DNA of 64,000 nucleotides from Hyphomicrobiales bacterium (GTDB lineage Bacteria > Pseudomonadota > Alphaproteobacteria > Rhizobiales > Rhizobiaceae), in the NCBI GenBank assembly GCA_900469475.1, contig UBXG01000009.1, forward strand, positions 310,001-374,000, read 5' to 3'. The notes beneath the pieces were generated by a model, which saw nothing but the letters and a program-made list of their open reading frames with translations, did no database searches and was not told where the DNA came from. A program made the translations under genes and the position numbers. Below, piece after piece: positions 43,804 through 52,666 of this stretch (the first letter of the stretch is position 1; each line of letters begins with the position of its first letter).

Positions 43804-45323
43804 GCCATGCTCCAGGCCGTCATATCATAGGGCGTCTGCCAGCCGAGAGAACGGAAGGGATCGCTTTTCCAGCCCTCTTCCGGCGTTCCCTCGAACGCGA
43901 TCGTGCCATTGTCGAGGATCATCAGGCGAGTGGCCAGATCGTCGACCAGTTCCAGATCGTGCGAAATCAGCATAACGGCTCGGCCCGAGGACTGCATTGA
44001 AGAGATGAAAAGCTCCAGCATCTGCCGGCCTTTGATGTCTCTGCTTAGAAGCGGTTCATCGATGATGGCAACGAGTGCGCCGGTGGCATCGGCGCAGGCA
44101 AGCCCCAGCAGCGCCTGCTGGCGGGCCGATAAAGCAAACGGATTGGCTTCGGCCAGGTCGGAGAGTGCGTAGCGCTCCAGCGCCGCCTTGGCGCGCGCGA
44201 TGACGGCCGGGTCGCTCGACGATGCGCTCGACGCGGTGATGGCAAAGATCACCTCACCGAGCACGGTCATGTTGAACAAGATATGCCGCATGTTTTGGGG
44301 GATATAGGCGATCTTACGGGCTCGCGCGGCGACCGACCAATTATCGGCCTTCATCCCGTCGAGGAGGATGGAACCCGAGGTGGTTTTCGTCAGCCCGAGG
44401 ATTGATTTGAACAGCGTCGTCTTCCCGGCGCCGTTACGGCCGATAAGCGCCAGCACCTCTCCGGCCCGGACATCGAAACTCACGTCCTTCAGCACCGGGT
44501 TTCCGCGCGAGCGCGAAAGCTGGCTCGCCAGCCCGGATACGGTCAATAGCGGACGCCCTCGCTCGACCGTCTGCCGCGTGGGCGGGGCGCGCATCGGCGG
44601 CAGAATGCCGGCATCGATCCAGGCGGCATCCTGCCTGAGCACCATCTTCGGCGGCATGCTTGGAGAGATGCCGCCGCGACGCAACAAGGCAATGCTGTCT
44701 ATTACGGAGCGAAGCGGCAAAGGGTCCTGCTCGGAAATCAGCAATGTCGGAGTGCTATCCAGCACTTTGCGCAGGATATTGGACAACCGCACGCGCGCAG
44801 CCGGATCGAGCCCGGTCGTCGGTTCGTCTAGCACCAGAATCGATGGGCTGGAGACGATCGCCGCAGCAATGGTGACCATTCGCCGTTCGCCCCCCGAAAG
44901 GGTCAGAACCCGACGGCCGCTCAGTGCTTCCAGCCCGAACTCGGTCATCAGTTCGGTGAGCCGGTCCCGGATCGCGCTCCGCTCGACGCTCTTGTTTTCC
45001 AGCGGAAAGGCGATGACGTCCTCGACGCAGATATCCCAAAGCTGGTCTTCGCTATTTTGCGACACGAAGCTGATCGTGTCGAAGAGTTCCTTCTTTGTGA
45101 GGGAAGGCAGCGAACGGCCGGCAAGCTCCACCTGCCCGGAGAATTCGGCAACGGGAATGAGGCGCGGAATCAAACCCGCGGCAACGCCGAGCAGCGTCGA
45201 CTTGCCGCTGCCGGCTTCACCACAGACGAGAAGCCGCTGCCCCTCGTCAAGCATGCAATTGGTATCGGCAAACACCGGTGCGGCGCCGCCGAAACCAATC
45301 GTCAGATTGGCAATATTGAGCAC
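43800..45323 (-). CDS. ECF transporter double ATP-binding protein (EcfA-EcfA' fusion)
   Basis: 507 residues with two ABC ATPase domains in one chain. The first has Walker A GEAGSGKST (35-43), signature LSGGERRMVTIAAA and VLDEPTTGLD. The second has Walker A GRNGAGKTT at about 295 and IIDEP, but its signature reads LSARQQALLGLACA, so the LSGGQ box is degraded. One good and one degenerate composite site is therefore expected, as in other asymmetric ABC systems. Works with EcfT and the S component; all are in one operon on the minus strand. Confidence 0.9.
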   Translation of the reverse strand: MLNIANLTIGFGGAAPVFADTNCMLDEGQRLLVCGEAGSGKSTLLGVAAGLIPRLIPVAEFSGQVELAGRSLPSLTKKELFDTISFVSQNSEDQLWDICVEDVIAFPLENKSVERSAIRDRLTELMTEFGLEALSGRRVLTLSGGERRMVTIAAAIVSSPSILVLDEPTTGLDPAARVRLSNILRKVLDSTPTLLISEQDPLPLRSVIDSIALLRRGGISPSMPPKMVLRQDAAWIDAGILPPMRAPPTRQTVERGRPLLTVSGLASQLSRSRGNPVLKDVSFDVRAGEVLALIGRNGAGKTTLFKSILGLTKTTSGSILLDGMKADNWSVAARARKIAYIPQNMRHILFNMTVLGEVIFAITASSASSSDPAVIARAKAALERYALSDLAEANPFALSARQQALLGLACADATGALVAIIDEPLLSRDIKGRQMLELFISSMQSSGRAVMLISHDLELVDDLATRLMILDNGTIAFEGTPEEGWKSDPFRSLGWQTPYDMTAWSMA

Positions 45324-45341
45324 TTGTCGATCCAGATTGGT

Positions 45342-45914
45342 TCAGAAGCGCTTGAAACCGGCGGGATGAGCACTCTTCAGAATTTTCAGGGCCGGGATGA
45401 TCAGAAGCGGCGTGCCGACGACCATCGGGACGATGTCGGACAGGCCGATATAGCCGAAGCCCCACCAGAACGGGAAAATGCCGAGATAGGCAAGGCTTGC
45501 TGACACCGCCGCCACCATGATCAGCCCGATGACAAGGCAGACCACGGCAATCTTGATCAGCGCGGCGCGATCGAAGACCGTCTTGGCAGGATCGAAGAAG
45601 AGCCCCGGCACGAGACCGGTCAGACCGACCATGATGCCATCAACAATAAGCGAATGTGCGGGTATGAACGTGCCGGCAAGAAGCGACCAGACAATGGTGC
45701 CGAGATAGCCGCAGATGAAGCCGCTGCGCCAGCCGAGCAGAATGCCGATCACTGGCGGCAGGAAGGCGAAAATGCGCCACTGAATGATCCCCGGCACGAG
45801 TTGGATCGGATTTGCATAGGCCCAAAGCACACCGGTCGCGGCTGCCGCCACGATCGAGAGGACGATGGGAAAGAGAGTATTGCCGTCAGTTTGGGACATG
45901 CTCGCTGGCTGCAT
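45342..45914 (-). CDS. ECF transporter substrate-specific (S) component
   Basis: 190 residues from ATG 45914, preceded by AAAGGAACC; a longer frame to 45989 adds residues without a good site. Six hydrophobic segments, with features such as WRIFAFLPPVIGILLGWRSGF and FWWGFGYIGLSDIVPM. The S component binds the cargo in the membrane. Its sequence does not match any vitamin S-family motif I can recognise, and the neighbours (two phosphoribosyltransferases) suggest a nucleobase-like compound. First gene of the S-A-T-PRT operon. Confidence 0.82.
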   Translation of the reverse strand: MQPASMSQTDGNTLFPIVLSIVAAAATGVLWAYANPIQLVPGIIQWRIFAFLPPVIGILLGWRSGFICGYLGTIVWSLLAGTFIPAHSLIVDGIMVGLTGLVPGLFFDPAKTVFDRAALIKIAVVCLVIGLIMVAAVSASLAYLGIFPFWWGFGYIGLSDIVPMVVGTPLLIIPALKILKSAHPAGFKRF

Positions 45915-46353
45915 GATTTTGGTTCCTTTAAAAAGTAATTTCCAAAAATTGCCGGAGAACCGGCTGAGAGGCTCTCCACGACCATTCAAGCGCAGGGACG
46001 CGCTTTATCTATAATGCATGCACTTGCTCGGATAATCGCCCATCCGATCATGAAAGGCAGTGTGAACACGCCACCTGCCAACCTCAGTTACAGTACGTCT
46101 CGAACTTCAGAGGCTTGGATGAGTTTTTGAAACGAAGATCGCGAAGCAATCGAATTGAGATGGGGATCGATTGCCGGCTCACAGAAAAACCTTTTCCAAG
46201 AATTGAATGACTATGCGTGTTTCCGTTCGCAAAAACCATTTCAGATTGCATATAAAACATCACCTAGCATAGGGGACATCGATCAGCCAATCCATTCGTG
46301 CGCATCATGGACCGGCTGCATCAAGATAGCCATGCTAGGGATCGGCGACTTGC
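45915..46353. other. Control region of the ECF operon
   Basis: No gene seen. On the minus strand a -10-like TATAGAT lies near 46010 next to an 8-bp palindrome TGCATGCA, giving a leader of about 90 bases before the S component. The rest has only short frames. Confidence 0.45.
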
Positions 46354-47067
46354 CTACATCCCTGCTGCGCTCTTTTGGATTGCTGCGCGTCTTCGCTGGA
46401 ACTGCGTCAAACTCTTGCCAGGCGAAGCCCGATCATCCGTCCAAGCGTCCTTTTCGGTGACGACATCGGGCGTCGCCACCCCATCGACAATATCGAACTG
46501 TGGAATATGTCCCAGGCTGGTCACGAGACGGGCGTCATCACCCAGCAAATTCCGCCAGGCATGACCCTCGGTCAGAATGGCGCCGGCGCCAATGATGTTT
46601 GCGCCTGCACGGCGCACCAGCCTGAGTGCAGCCGCCATGCTGGAACCGGTTGCGATAACATCGTCGACAACAAGGACGCGTCTGCCTTGAAGCAGCTTTA
46701 TCGAACGTCGATCGAGCAGGAGACGCTGCGGCACTGCGGTCGTGATGGAACGGACATCCTCGACCAAGGCATCCGCAAGATGAAACTTGGGCGACTTCTG
46801 CAAGATGACATATTGATCGATACCAAGGCGCCGCGAAACCTCTATGGCGACCGGCACGCCCAAAGTGGCGCTGCCGACGACAATATCGGGTTTCGACTGC
46901 GCGAAATGACGGGCAAGGGCTTCGCCGACGAGATCTCCGAACCGGATCCCCATATCGATTACCATCAGCAATGCGATCGCACGCCGCTCGCTCAGCCTGA
47001 TGATCGGCAGGCTGAAATTTTCGCCCGCAACCTGTACCTGATAGGTTTGAGAAATCTCAAGATACAT
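46354..47067 (-). CDS. PRPP-dependent phosphoribosyltransferase 2 (APRT-like, paralogue)
   Basis: 237 residues from ATG 47067; the frame extends to 47253 but that part is non-homologous and overlaps the lysR promoter. The PRPP loop VLVVDDVIATGSS (131-143) is intact. Sequence is very similar to the first PRT throughout the core, and a C-terminal extension (about 25 residues, basic, RRRAAIQKSAAGM) is unique to this copy. Divergent from the LysR gene, 129 bp between starts. Probably acts in the same salvage pathway, perhaps on a different base or as a regulatory PRT of the PurR/XpsR kind. Confidence 0.85.
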   Translation of the reverse strand: MYLEISQTYQVQVAGENFSLPIIRLSERRAIALLMVIDMGIRFGDLVGEALARHFAQSKPDIVVGSATLGVPVAIEVSRRLGIDQYVILQKSPKFHLADALVEDVRSITTAVPQRLLLDRRSIKLLQGRRVLVVDDVIATGSSMAAALRLVRRAGANIIGAGAILTEGHAWRNLLGDDARLVTSLGHIPQFDIVDGVATPDVVTEKDAWTDDRASPGKSLTQFQRRRAAIQKSAAGM

Positions 47068-47196
47068 TACTGCGGCCTTTTTGGCACATTGTTTGCATTC
47101 AAATTCTCGTCTTAATAGACACCAGATCACACGATTTTTACAACCAACAAAATTCGTCTGGTATGTTTCCTTTTCTTCAACGAGGTATAGCTCCGA

Positions 47197-48141
47197 ATGA
47201 GCAGGCTCCTGTTTTCCCGCTTCGCGCATTACCTCGACGAGATCGCCAATCACGGCTCGATCAGAAAGGCCGCCGAAAAGCTGAACGTATCGGCTTCAGC
47301 GATCAACAAACAGCTCATCAGCGCCGAGGAGGAGTTTGGCGTTACTCTCTTCGAGCGCCTGCCGCGCGGCATGCGGCTGACATCGGCGGGCGAATTGCTC
47401 GTCAATGGCTATAGGGAATGGAATAAAGACCTTTCCCGCATCAAATCCGAAATCGAGGAGCTGAAAGGACTTCGCCGCGGCGAGGTGAAAATAGCCTCGT
47501 CGCAAGAAGCGGTGCCCGATTTCCTGCCCGCAGTGATTGCGCGGTTCACGAAGGATCATCCTCGTATCCGCAATGCGATCGCAGTGGAGGATTCCGACCG
47601 TGTGCGGCAGCTGGTTAGGGATGGGGGCGCAGACTTCGGCCTTACCTTCAGCCCCCTGCCCTTGCCGGGAGTCGTCGTCACGCGTTCCGCCGACTTTCAT
47701 CTCATTGCCATGCTGCCGGGAGATCCCCACCTTGAACGGCCTGACAGCATATCCATAGACGAATTCTTCAAGAAGCCGATAATTGTACCAGACACCAGCA
47801 GCCACCTACGGGATATCGTCGATATCGCCGCTGCCCGTATGGACATCCGTTTTCAGCCAATCTTGACCACCAATAGCCTGTCGCTCATGCGTTCCATGGT
47901 CCGCGAGGGCTGCGGTTTCGGCGTGACGGCCATGCCTGCCGGCAGGCCTCTTGCCCATGAGGTTGGATTGCGCTACGCCCGCATAGCGGACAACGACTTA
48001 CCGCCAATGGTGCTTTCTCTGATCGTCGATCCCAAGCGCAGTCTCTCGATGACTTCAATCATTGCGCGCAGATACTTTGAGAGGTATTTTGATGAGATTT
48101 CTCTTCAAAATGGAAAAACATCGACCAATACGTTTGAATAG
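47197..48141 (+). CDS. LysR-type transcriptional regulator
   Basis: 314 residues: N-terminal winged helix (HGSIRKAAEKLNVSASAINK, residues about 20-40) and a periplasmic-binding-like effector domain (about 93-300). Divergent from phosphoribosyltransferase 2 and likely to control it, and perhaps the ECF operon, in response to a ligand. Classic T-N11-A boxes were not unambiguously located in the 129-bp intergenic region. Confidence 0.92.
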   Translation: MSRLLFSRFAHYLDEIANHGSIRKAAEKLNVSASAINKQLISAEEEFGVTLFERLPRGMRLTSAGELLVNGYREWNKDLSRIKSEIEELKGLRRGEVKIASSQEAVPDFLPAVIARFTKDHPRIRNAIAVEDSDRVRQLVRDGGADFGLTFSPLPLPGVVVTRSADFHLIAMLPGDPHLERPDSISIDEFFKKPIIVPDTSSHLRDIVDIAAARMDIRFQPILTTNSLSLMRSMVREGCGFGVTAMPAGRPLAHEVGLRYARIADNDLPPMVLSLIVDPKRSLSMTSIIARRYFERYFDEISLQNGKTSTNTFE

Positions 48142-48413
48142 CCGTTCCCTATCGAGGCAAGTCACTGCTTATCCCCCGCTGCCACCTGACTTCCCCTGAT
48201 CATCCTCTTCCTTAAGCGGCGTACGGCGAGGCCGCGAGTCTTATGATTATCTCCGTGAAATTATTCGAACGCAGGAGATTAAGAGTCGCTCTCCCGTTGA
48301 AGAAAAGGCAACACACCGAGCGAATTTTGATGCTTGCAAAAGTTGCATAATCTCGCGCCTATAAGGCCCTGTCTCTTCCAATGCTAATTCTCGATGTGGC
48401 AAGGGAACGGTGA

Positions 48414-48956
48414 ATGACGGATAGCTATGGCCGATCTGGATCCCAGGGGAGAGCGCGAACAAAGCTGCGACTCCTCCCTGCGCTGGAACCACGCCCTGTC
48501 GAAGAGCAAACTGAAGAAACTTCCCCGCCCGAAGCCAAGGCGTATCTTTTAAATCCGGCTGATGGAACCATTCGCTCGGTAATGCTTCCCGCCGGCAACC
48601 GCACCGAGTACATCCGCAAGTTGGTGAGGGCCAGCAAGGTTGCTGTTATCGGCATCGAGGATGCGCATCTTCTCTATACCGATAACAATGGCCTTATCGA
48701 CGGCCTTTCGAGCGTTACGGATTTGAAGGGGCACTCCTCCCCGCTGGCTGGTAATCTTTTGATCGTTGGCAGGGATGAAAGCGGCGCTGCCGCAAGTGTC
48801 AGCGCCGGTATCGATGATGTCGCTTCGTGGTTTACCATCATCCGTCCGGTTTTCCTGCCTGTTTTCGAGACCTTGCGCGAATCTCAAACACTCGGCACCC
48901 GTGTCATCCGCCTGGATGTCCGGATCGAACGCTCCATACCGAATGTCATACGGTGA
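48414..48956 (+). CDS. Hypothetical protein with DUF3846-like core
   Basis: 180 residues, ATG 48414 with AAGGGAA upstream. After a basic, disordered N-terminus (residues about 1-45) comes a compact core with VAVIGIEDAHLLYTDNNGLI and LAGNLLIVGRDESG, resembling the DUF3846 pattern (a compact alpha/beta domain found in phage and plasmid proteins where LYxxNxGLI and GxxxIVG recur). It has no neighbours on the same strand within 400 bp. Function unknown. The similarity is by eye and moderate. Confidence 0.65.
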   Translation: MTDSYGRSGSQGRARTKLRLLPALEPRPVEEQTEETSPPEAKAYLLNPADGTIRSVMLPAGNRTEYIRKLVRASKVAVIGIEDAHLLYTDNNGLIDGLSSVTDLKGHSSPLAGNLLIVGRDESGAAASVSAGIDDVASWFTIIRPVFLPVFETLRESQTLGTRVIRLDVRIERSIPNVIR

Positions 48957-49053
48957 GCGGGAGAGAACGTCGGTGCTCTCGCTATAATTCACTATAATGA
49001 TGTCCCTATAGCTGCGGCTCTTTTACGCCCGGATGAAAAATGCAGAGCTGTCC

Positions 49054-50130
49054 CTAAACATTTGACGGCGCCGGACCAAAGCTTTCGCGCCGAATGAGCT
49101 TGCTTTCGATGACATGACGCAAGGCCGTCGCCTTATCCGGCGCGTCGATCCGTTCCATCAGCAAGCTCACGGCCATCTGCCCCATTTCCTCGACAGGCTG
49201 TTCGATGGTCGACAATGGCGGCAGCGAATACTCACAGACCGGGGCGCCGTCGAAGGACACAATAGAAAGATCGGTTGGAATCTTCCAGCCCATGCGTTGA
49301 ACGCAGCTCATGAAAGAAATCGCCATGTCGTCGCTGGTGGCAATGACGACCGTGGGCTTCAAGATGAGATCGGCAAATTCCGCCGCCGCATCGACGCCGA
49401 TCTGGAAACCATGCTGATAATCAAGGCTGCCGCCGGACCTGACGATCGCCGTCTCCGGCAGACCCGCGGCGGCAAGCGCTTCAACGGCACCCAGATAGCG
49501 TTCTCGGTCATGGTAATTGCCCTCCGGACCGGCAAGATAAAGGAAACGCCGGTGGCCGAGAGCAATCAATTCGGTCGTGGCATCGCGAACGGCCTGGCGA
49601 TCATTGGTTACGACACTCGGCAGGGCTGCGTGGCTCATGTCGAACAAAAGCGAGACAATCGGCAGAGCGGAATCCTTCAGTGACCGACCGCCATGGACCG
49701 GCAGATCCGAGGAGAGAATGATGGCGCCACGCACCGTGCCTCCGAAAGCCAGATCGAGGATATGGCGCTCCGAAGCCTCGTCGCGATCGAGGTTGGCAAT
49801 CATCAGATGATAACCATTCTGCCTCAACGACCTGTTTATTCCCTGTAGGACCAGAGGGATGACCTGCGAGACACCGTAATAGAGCGAGCCTGGCAGAATG
49901 ATCATGACGACATTGGACTTGCCGACACGAAGCCCCCTCGCCATGGCATTGGGCGTATAGCCGAGCTGCTTGGCGGCAGCGTCGATCTTGGCGCGCGTCT
50001 TTTCGTTCACGCGACCGGGATTGGCGAGCGCCCGGCTCACCGTGGAGATCGCGACGCCTGCCAGCCGTGCGACATCCGCCATCAGAGGGCCGGAATGCTC
50101 TTCTGCCGGCAGATCCTTGTTATTCTTCAC
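49054..50130 (-). CDS. LacI-family repressor of the sugar/GMC operon
   Basis: 358 residues from GTG 50130 with AAGGA upstream; a longer frame to 50217 would read across the operator. The N-terminal LacI helix-turn-helix is MADVARLAGVAISTVSRAL, followed by hinge helix NAMARGLRVGKS and a ribose-binding-protein-like effector domain. Divergent from the isomerase gene with two GCAAACGTTTGC palindromes between, so it is the obvious repressor, released by an imported sugar or a metabolite. Confidence 0.92.
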   Translation of the reverse strand: MKNNKDLPAEEHSGPLMADVARLAGVAISTVSRALANPGRVNEKTRAKIDAAAKQLGYTPNAMARGLRVGKSNVVMIILPGSLYYGVSQVIPLVLQGINRSLRQNGYHLMIANLDRDEASERHILDLAFGGTVRGAIILSSDLPVHGGRSLKDSALPIVSLLFDMSHAALPSVVTNDRQAVRDATTELIALGHRRFLYLAGPEGNYHDRERYLGAVEALAAAGLPETAIVRSGGSLDYQHGFQIGVDAAAEFADLILKPTVVIATSDDMAISFMSCVQRMGWKIPTDLSIVSFDGAPVCEYSLPPLSTIEQPVEEMGQMAVSLLMERIDAPDKATALRHVIESKLIRRESFGPAPSNV

Positions 50131-50189
50131 TTTTTGGCGTCCTTCCCAATGCCCATCGCGCGGGATGCTACGGCAATTCCAGTGGTTTA

Positions 50190-50261
50190 GCAAACGTTTG
50201 CCAAAAAGCACTTGCATATAAAAAGGACTTGTCTACTATCTAGGCACGGCAAACGTTTGCC
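50190..50261. promoter_or_regulatory. Two LacI-type operators flanking a promoter
   Basis: GCAAACGTTTGC (50190-50201) and GGCAAACGTTTGCC (50248-50261) are perfect palindromes with centres 59 bp apart. Between them lie TTGCAT (50212-50217) and TACTAT (50234-50239), 16 bases apart, a good plus-strand promoter. The second operator sits at the expected transcription start. Confidence 0.85.
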
Positions 50262-50350
50262 AATTGCAGTGCATTGAAATCATTATCGATTATTTGCCGT
50301 GGGCCATGGTTCCACGAGCGATCTTCCATGCCTTAACAACGGATAGTCTC

Positions 50351-51304
50351 ATGACCTCTACGGAACGGCTGCGCTTTGGTGTCGATCTCGTTACCTTTTT
50401 CCACTCCGGATTTTGGGGCGTAGAGGATTATGACGGCATCATCGCGCTATCGCGCAATGAGCCCCGCGCCTTCTGGGATAAGATACTGAATGCCGTACAA
50501 GCCTCCGGCGTCACCGGCGTGGAGCTGACCTTTTCGCCCTTCAACTGGCAGGATGCGACGAAGACCTATGGTTCGGTCGAGAAGTTTGCTGCCGAGCTTT
50601 CCAGGCGTGGGCTGACGCTTGCGAGCGGCTTCTTTGCCGAGCTCGAAGCCGCTGGCGATTTCACCGAGGCATCAGCGCAGGCCGCCATCATCGACAAGGC
50701 CGAAAAATATGCCGAATTCCTTAAAGCCTGCGGCAGCGATATCATGGTCATCGGTGCGCCGCTTCGCCAGACGCTCGGCGCTCAGCCGACACGCTTCTTC
50801 GATTTCGAGCAGGCGCGCAAAATTGCCGATTTCCTCAATCGCCTCGGCGCTGCTCTCTATGTCAAAGGTGTGCGTCTCGCTCTCCACACCGAGGCGCATT
50901 CGATCTTCGCGGCAGCACGCGACGTCGATCTGCTGATGCTACTGACCGATCCTGCATACGTTCACATGTGCCCGGATACCGCGCATATCATTGTTGCCGG
51001 CTCCGATCCGCTTCAGCTTGTCGATCGTCACCACGAGCGCGTTATCATCGCCCACTGGAAGGATGCGCTTGGCCCGATGCCGGCCGATACGGTCATCGAC
51101 GAGCATATCCATGACCGCCATCGCCCCTATTTCTGCGGCTTCGGCCTCGGCCGGGTCGATTGGCCGGGCTGGGCCAGGCTGCTGCGCGACCGGGGCTATG
51201 AAGGCTGGGCCATCCTCGAGCTCGACGCCGCACCCGATCCGGTCGGCGATATCGCCAGCGGGCTGACGCTCGTCAGGCAGGCGCTCTTGCCGATCTATCG
51301 CTGA
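50351..51304 (+). CDS. Sugar phosphate isomerase/epimerase-family (AP-endonuclease-2 fold) protein
   Basis: 317 residues from ATG 50351 (the upstream frame crosses the operators). TIM-barrel xylose-isomerase-like enzyme with the expected metal-ligand pattern: E in VELTFSPFNW, H in LALHTEAHS, D in CPDTAHI and a late E in AILELDAAP. Members act as keto-sugar isomerases or epimerases, and some as 3-keto-glycoside eliminases. It is first in an operon with a sugar ABC importer and a GMC oxidoreductase, which favours action on an oxidised glycoside or sugar (inference). Confidence 0.85.
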   Translation: MTSTERLRFGVDLVTFFHSGFWGVEDYDGIIALSRNEPRAFWDKILNAVQASGVTGVELTFSPFNWQDATKTYGSVEKFAAELSRRGLTLASGFFAELEAAGDFTEASAQAAIIDKAEKYAEFLKACGSDIMVIGAPLRQTLGAQPTRFFDFEQARKIADFLNRLGAALYVKGVRLALHTEAHSIFAAARDVDLLMLLTDPAYVHMCPDTAHIIVAGSDPLQLVDRHHERVIIAHWKDALGPMPADTVIDEHIHDRHRPYFCGFGLGRVDWPGWARLLRDRGYEGWAILELDAAPDPVGDIASGLTLVRQALLPIYR

Positions 51305-51363
51305 TACCAAAAATCCAAAAACGAATGGCCCCGCCAAGAGGGCCTTTTTGAAGAGGTGGAACA

Positions 51364-52596
51364 ATGAACAATCGAATGAAATTGCTATTGATGGGAGCCG
51401 CACTCGTCACGGCCTCCATGACTGCCCATGCAGAAGACAAGCCGCAGGCTGAGGTTATGACCTCATGGACCTCAGGCAGCGAGGCCGCGGCCCTCGGCGT
51501 CGTCAAACAGGAGTTCGAGAAGCGCGGCGGCACCTGGAAAGACTCTTCCATCGCCGGCTTCGGCGCGGCCGATGCGGCTTTCCAGAACCGTTTGGTCGCG
51601 GGCGACCCGCCGACTGCCAAGCAGGCCGTGCTCGGCCTTGCCAACACCGATTTCGTCAATCAGGGACTTATGAGCCCGATCGACAATGTGGCGAAAGCCG
51701 GCAAATGGGCCGATGTCCTGCCCAAGTCGATTTACGACCTCATCTCCTATAATGGCAAGGTCTACCTCTCTCCGACCGGCGCCCATGGCGAGAGCTGGGT
51801 GTTCTATTCCAAGGATGCCTTCGCCAAGGCTGGCCTCACTGACGAGCCGAAGAGCTGGGACGAATTCTTCTCGGCCCTCGACAAGCTGAAGGCATCAGGC
51901 ATTCAGCCCGTCGCCTGGGGCGGCCAATCCTGGCAGGAATCCAAGGTCTTCAACATGATCCTGCTGACCCAGGTCGGCATTGACGGCTTCCTCAAGATCT
52001 ATGTCGACAAGGACAAGGGCGACGCATCGACAGCGGGCGTAAAGAAGACGCTGGATATTCTCGGCAAGCTTCGCGCCTATGTCGATGAAGGTGCCGCGGG
52101 CCGCAACTGGAACGACGCCACCGCCATGGTCATCACCGGAAAAGCCGGCGTGCAATTCATGGGCGATTGGGCCAAGGGCGAATTCGTGGCCGCCGGCAAG
52201 GAACTGGGCAAGGACTATGGCTGCATGCTCGCGCCGCAATCGCCGGGCATGGTCTATGTCGCCGATTCCTTCTCCTTCCCGAAGATCGCCGATGCGACCG
52301 CGCAGAAGGGCCAGACCCTGCTTGCCGAGGTTGCCATGGATCCGGCCGTGCAGGTGGAGTTTTCGCTGAAGAAGGGCTCGGTGCCCATGCGGACCGACGT
52401 CGACAAGTCCAAGCTCGACATCTGCGCACAAAAAGGCCTTGAGCTGATGAGCGCCGGCAAGATCGTGCCCGATCAGGCTCTGATCCTCTCGCCGCAACAA
52501 GCCGGCGCACTCAACGACTTCGTCGACGAGTTCTGGACCAATCCGTCCGAGGATAGCGCCTCGGGGGCGGAGAAGTTCTTCGCGATCTTCGAATAG
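51364..52596 (+). CDS. Sugar ABC transporter substrate-binding protein
   Basis: 410 residues, family 1 binding protein. The signal peptide covers about residues 1-23 (MNNRMKLLLMGAALVTASM then TAHA). The mature start PQAEVMTSWTSGSEAAALGVV and the later GVQFMGDWAKGEF segment are standard in this family. Single precursor form, no lipobox. Immediately precedes the two permeases and ATPase. The ligand is unknown; likely an oligosaccharide or plant glycoside. Confidence 0.92.
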   Translation: MNNRMKLLLMGAALVTASMTAHAEDKPQAEVMTSWTSGSEAAALGVVKQEFEKRGGTWKDSSIAGFGAADAAFQNRLVAGDPPTAKQAVLGLANTDFVNQGLMSPIDNVAKAGKWADVLPKSIYDLISYNGKVYLSPTGAHGESWVFYSKDAFAKAGLTDEPKSWDEFFSALDKLKASGIQPVAWGGQSWQESKVFNMILLTQVGIDGFLKIYVDKDKGDASTAGVKKTLDILGKLRAYVDEGAAGRNWNDATAMVITGKAGVQFMGDWAKGEFVAAGKELGKDYGCMLAPQSPGMVYVADSFSFPKIADATAQKGQTLLAEVAMDPAVQVEFSLKKGSVPMRTDVDKSKLDICAQKGLELMSAGKIVPDQALILSPQQAGALNDFVDEFWTNPSEDSASGAEKFFAIFE

Positions 52597-52666
52597 ACCT
52601 TCAGCGAGCCGGTCGTCCGAGTTCCCTGTCGATCGGCTCTGCCCATCCTTTCGAGAAAGTTTGCTG

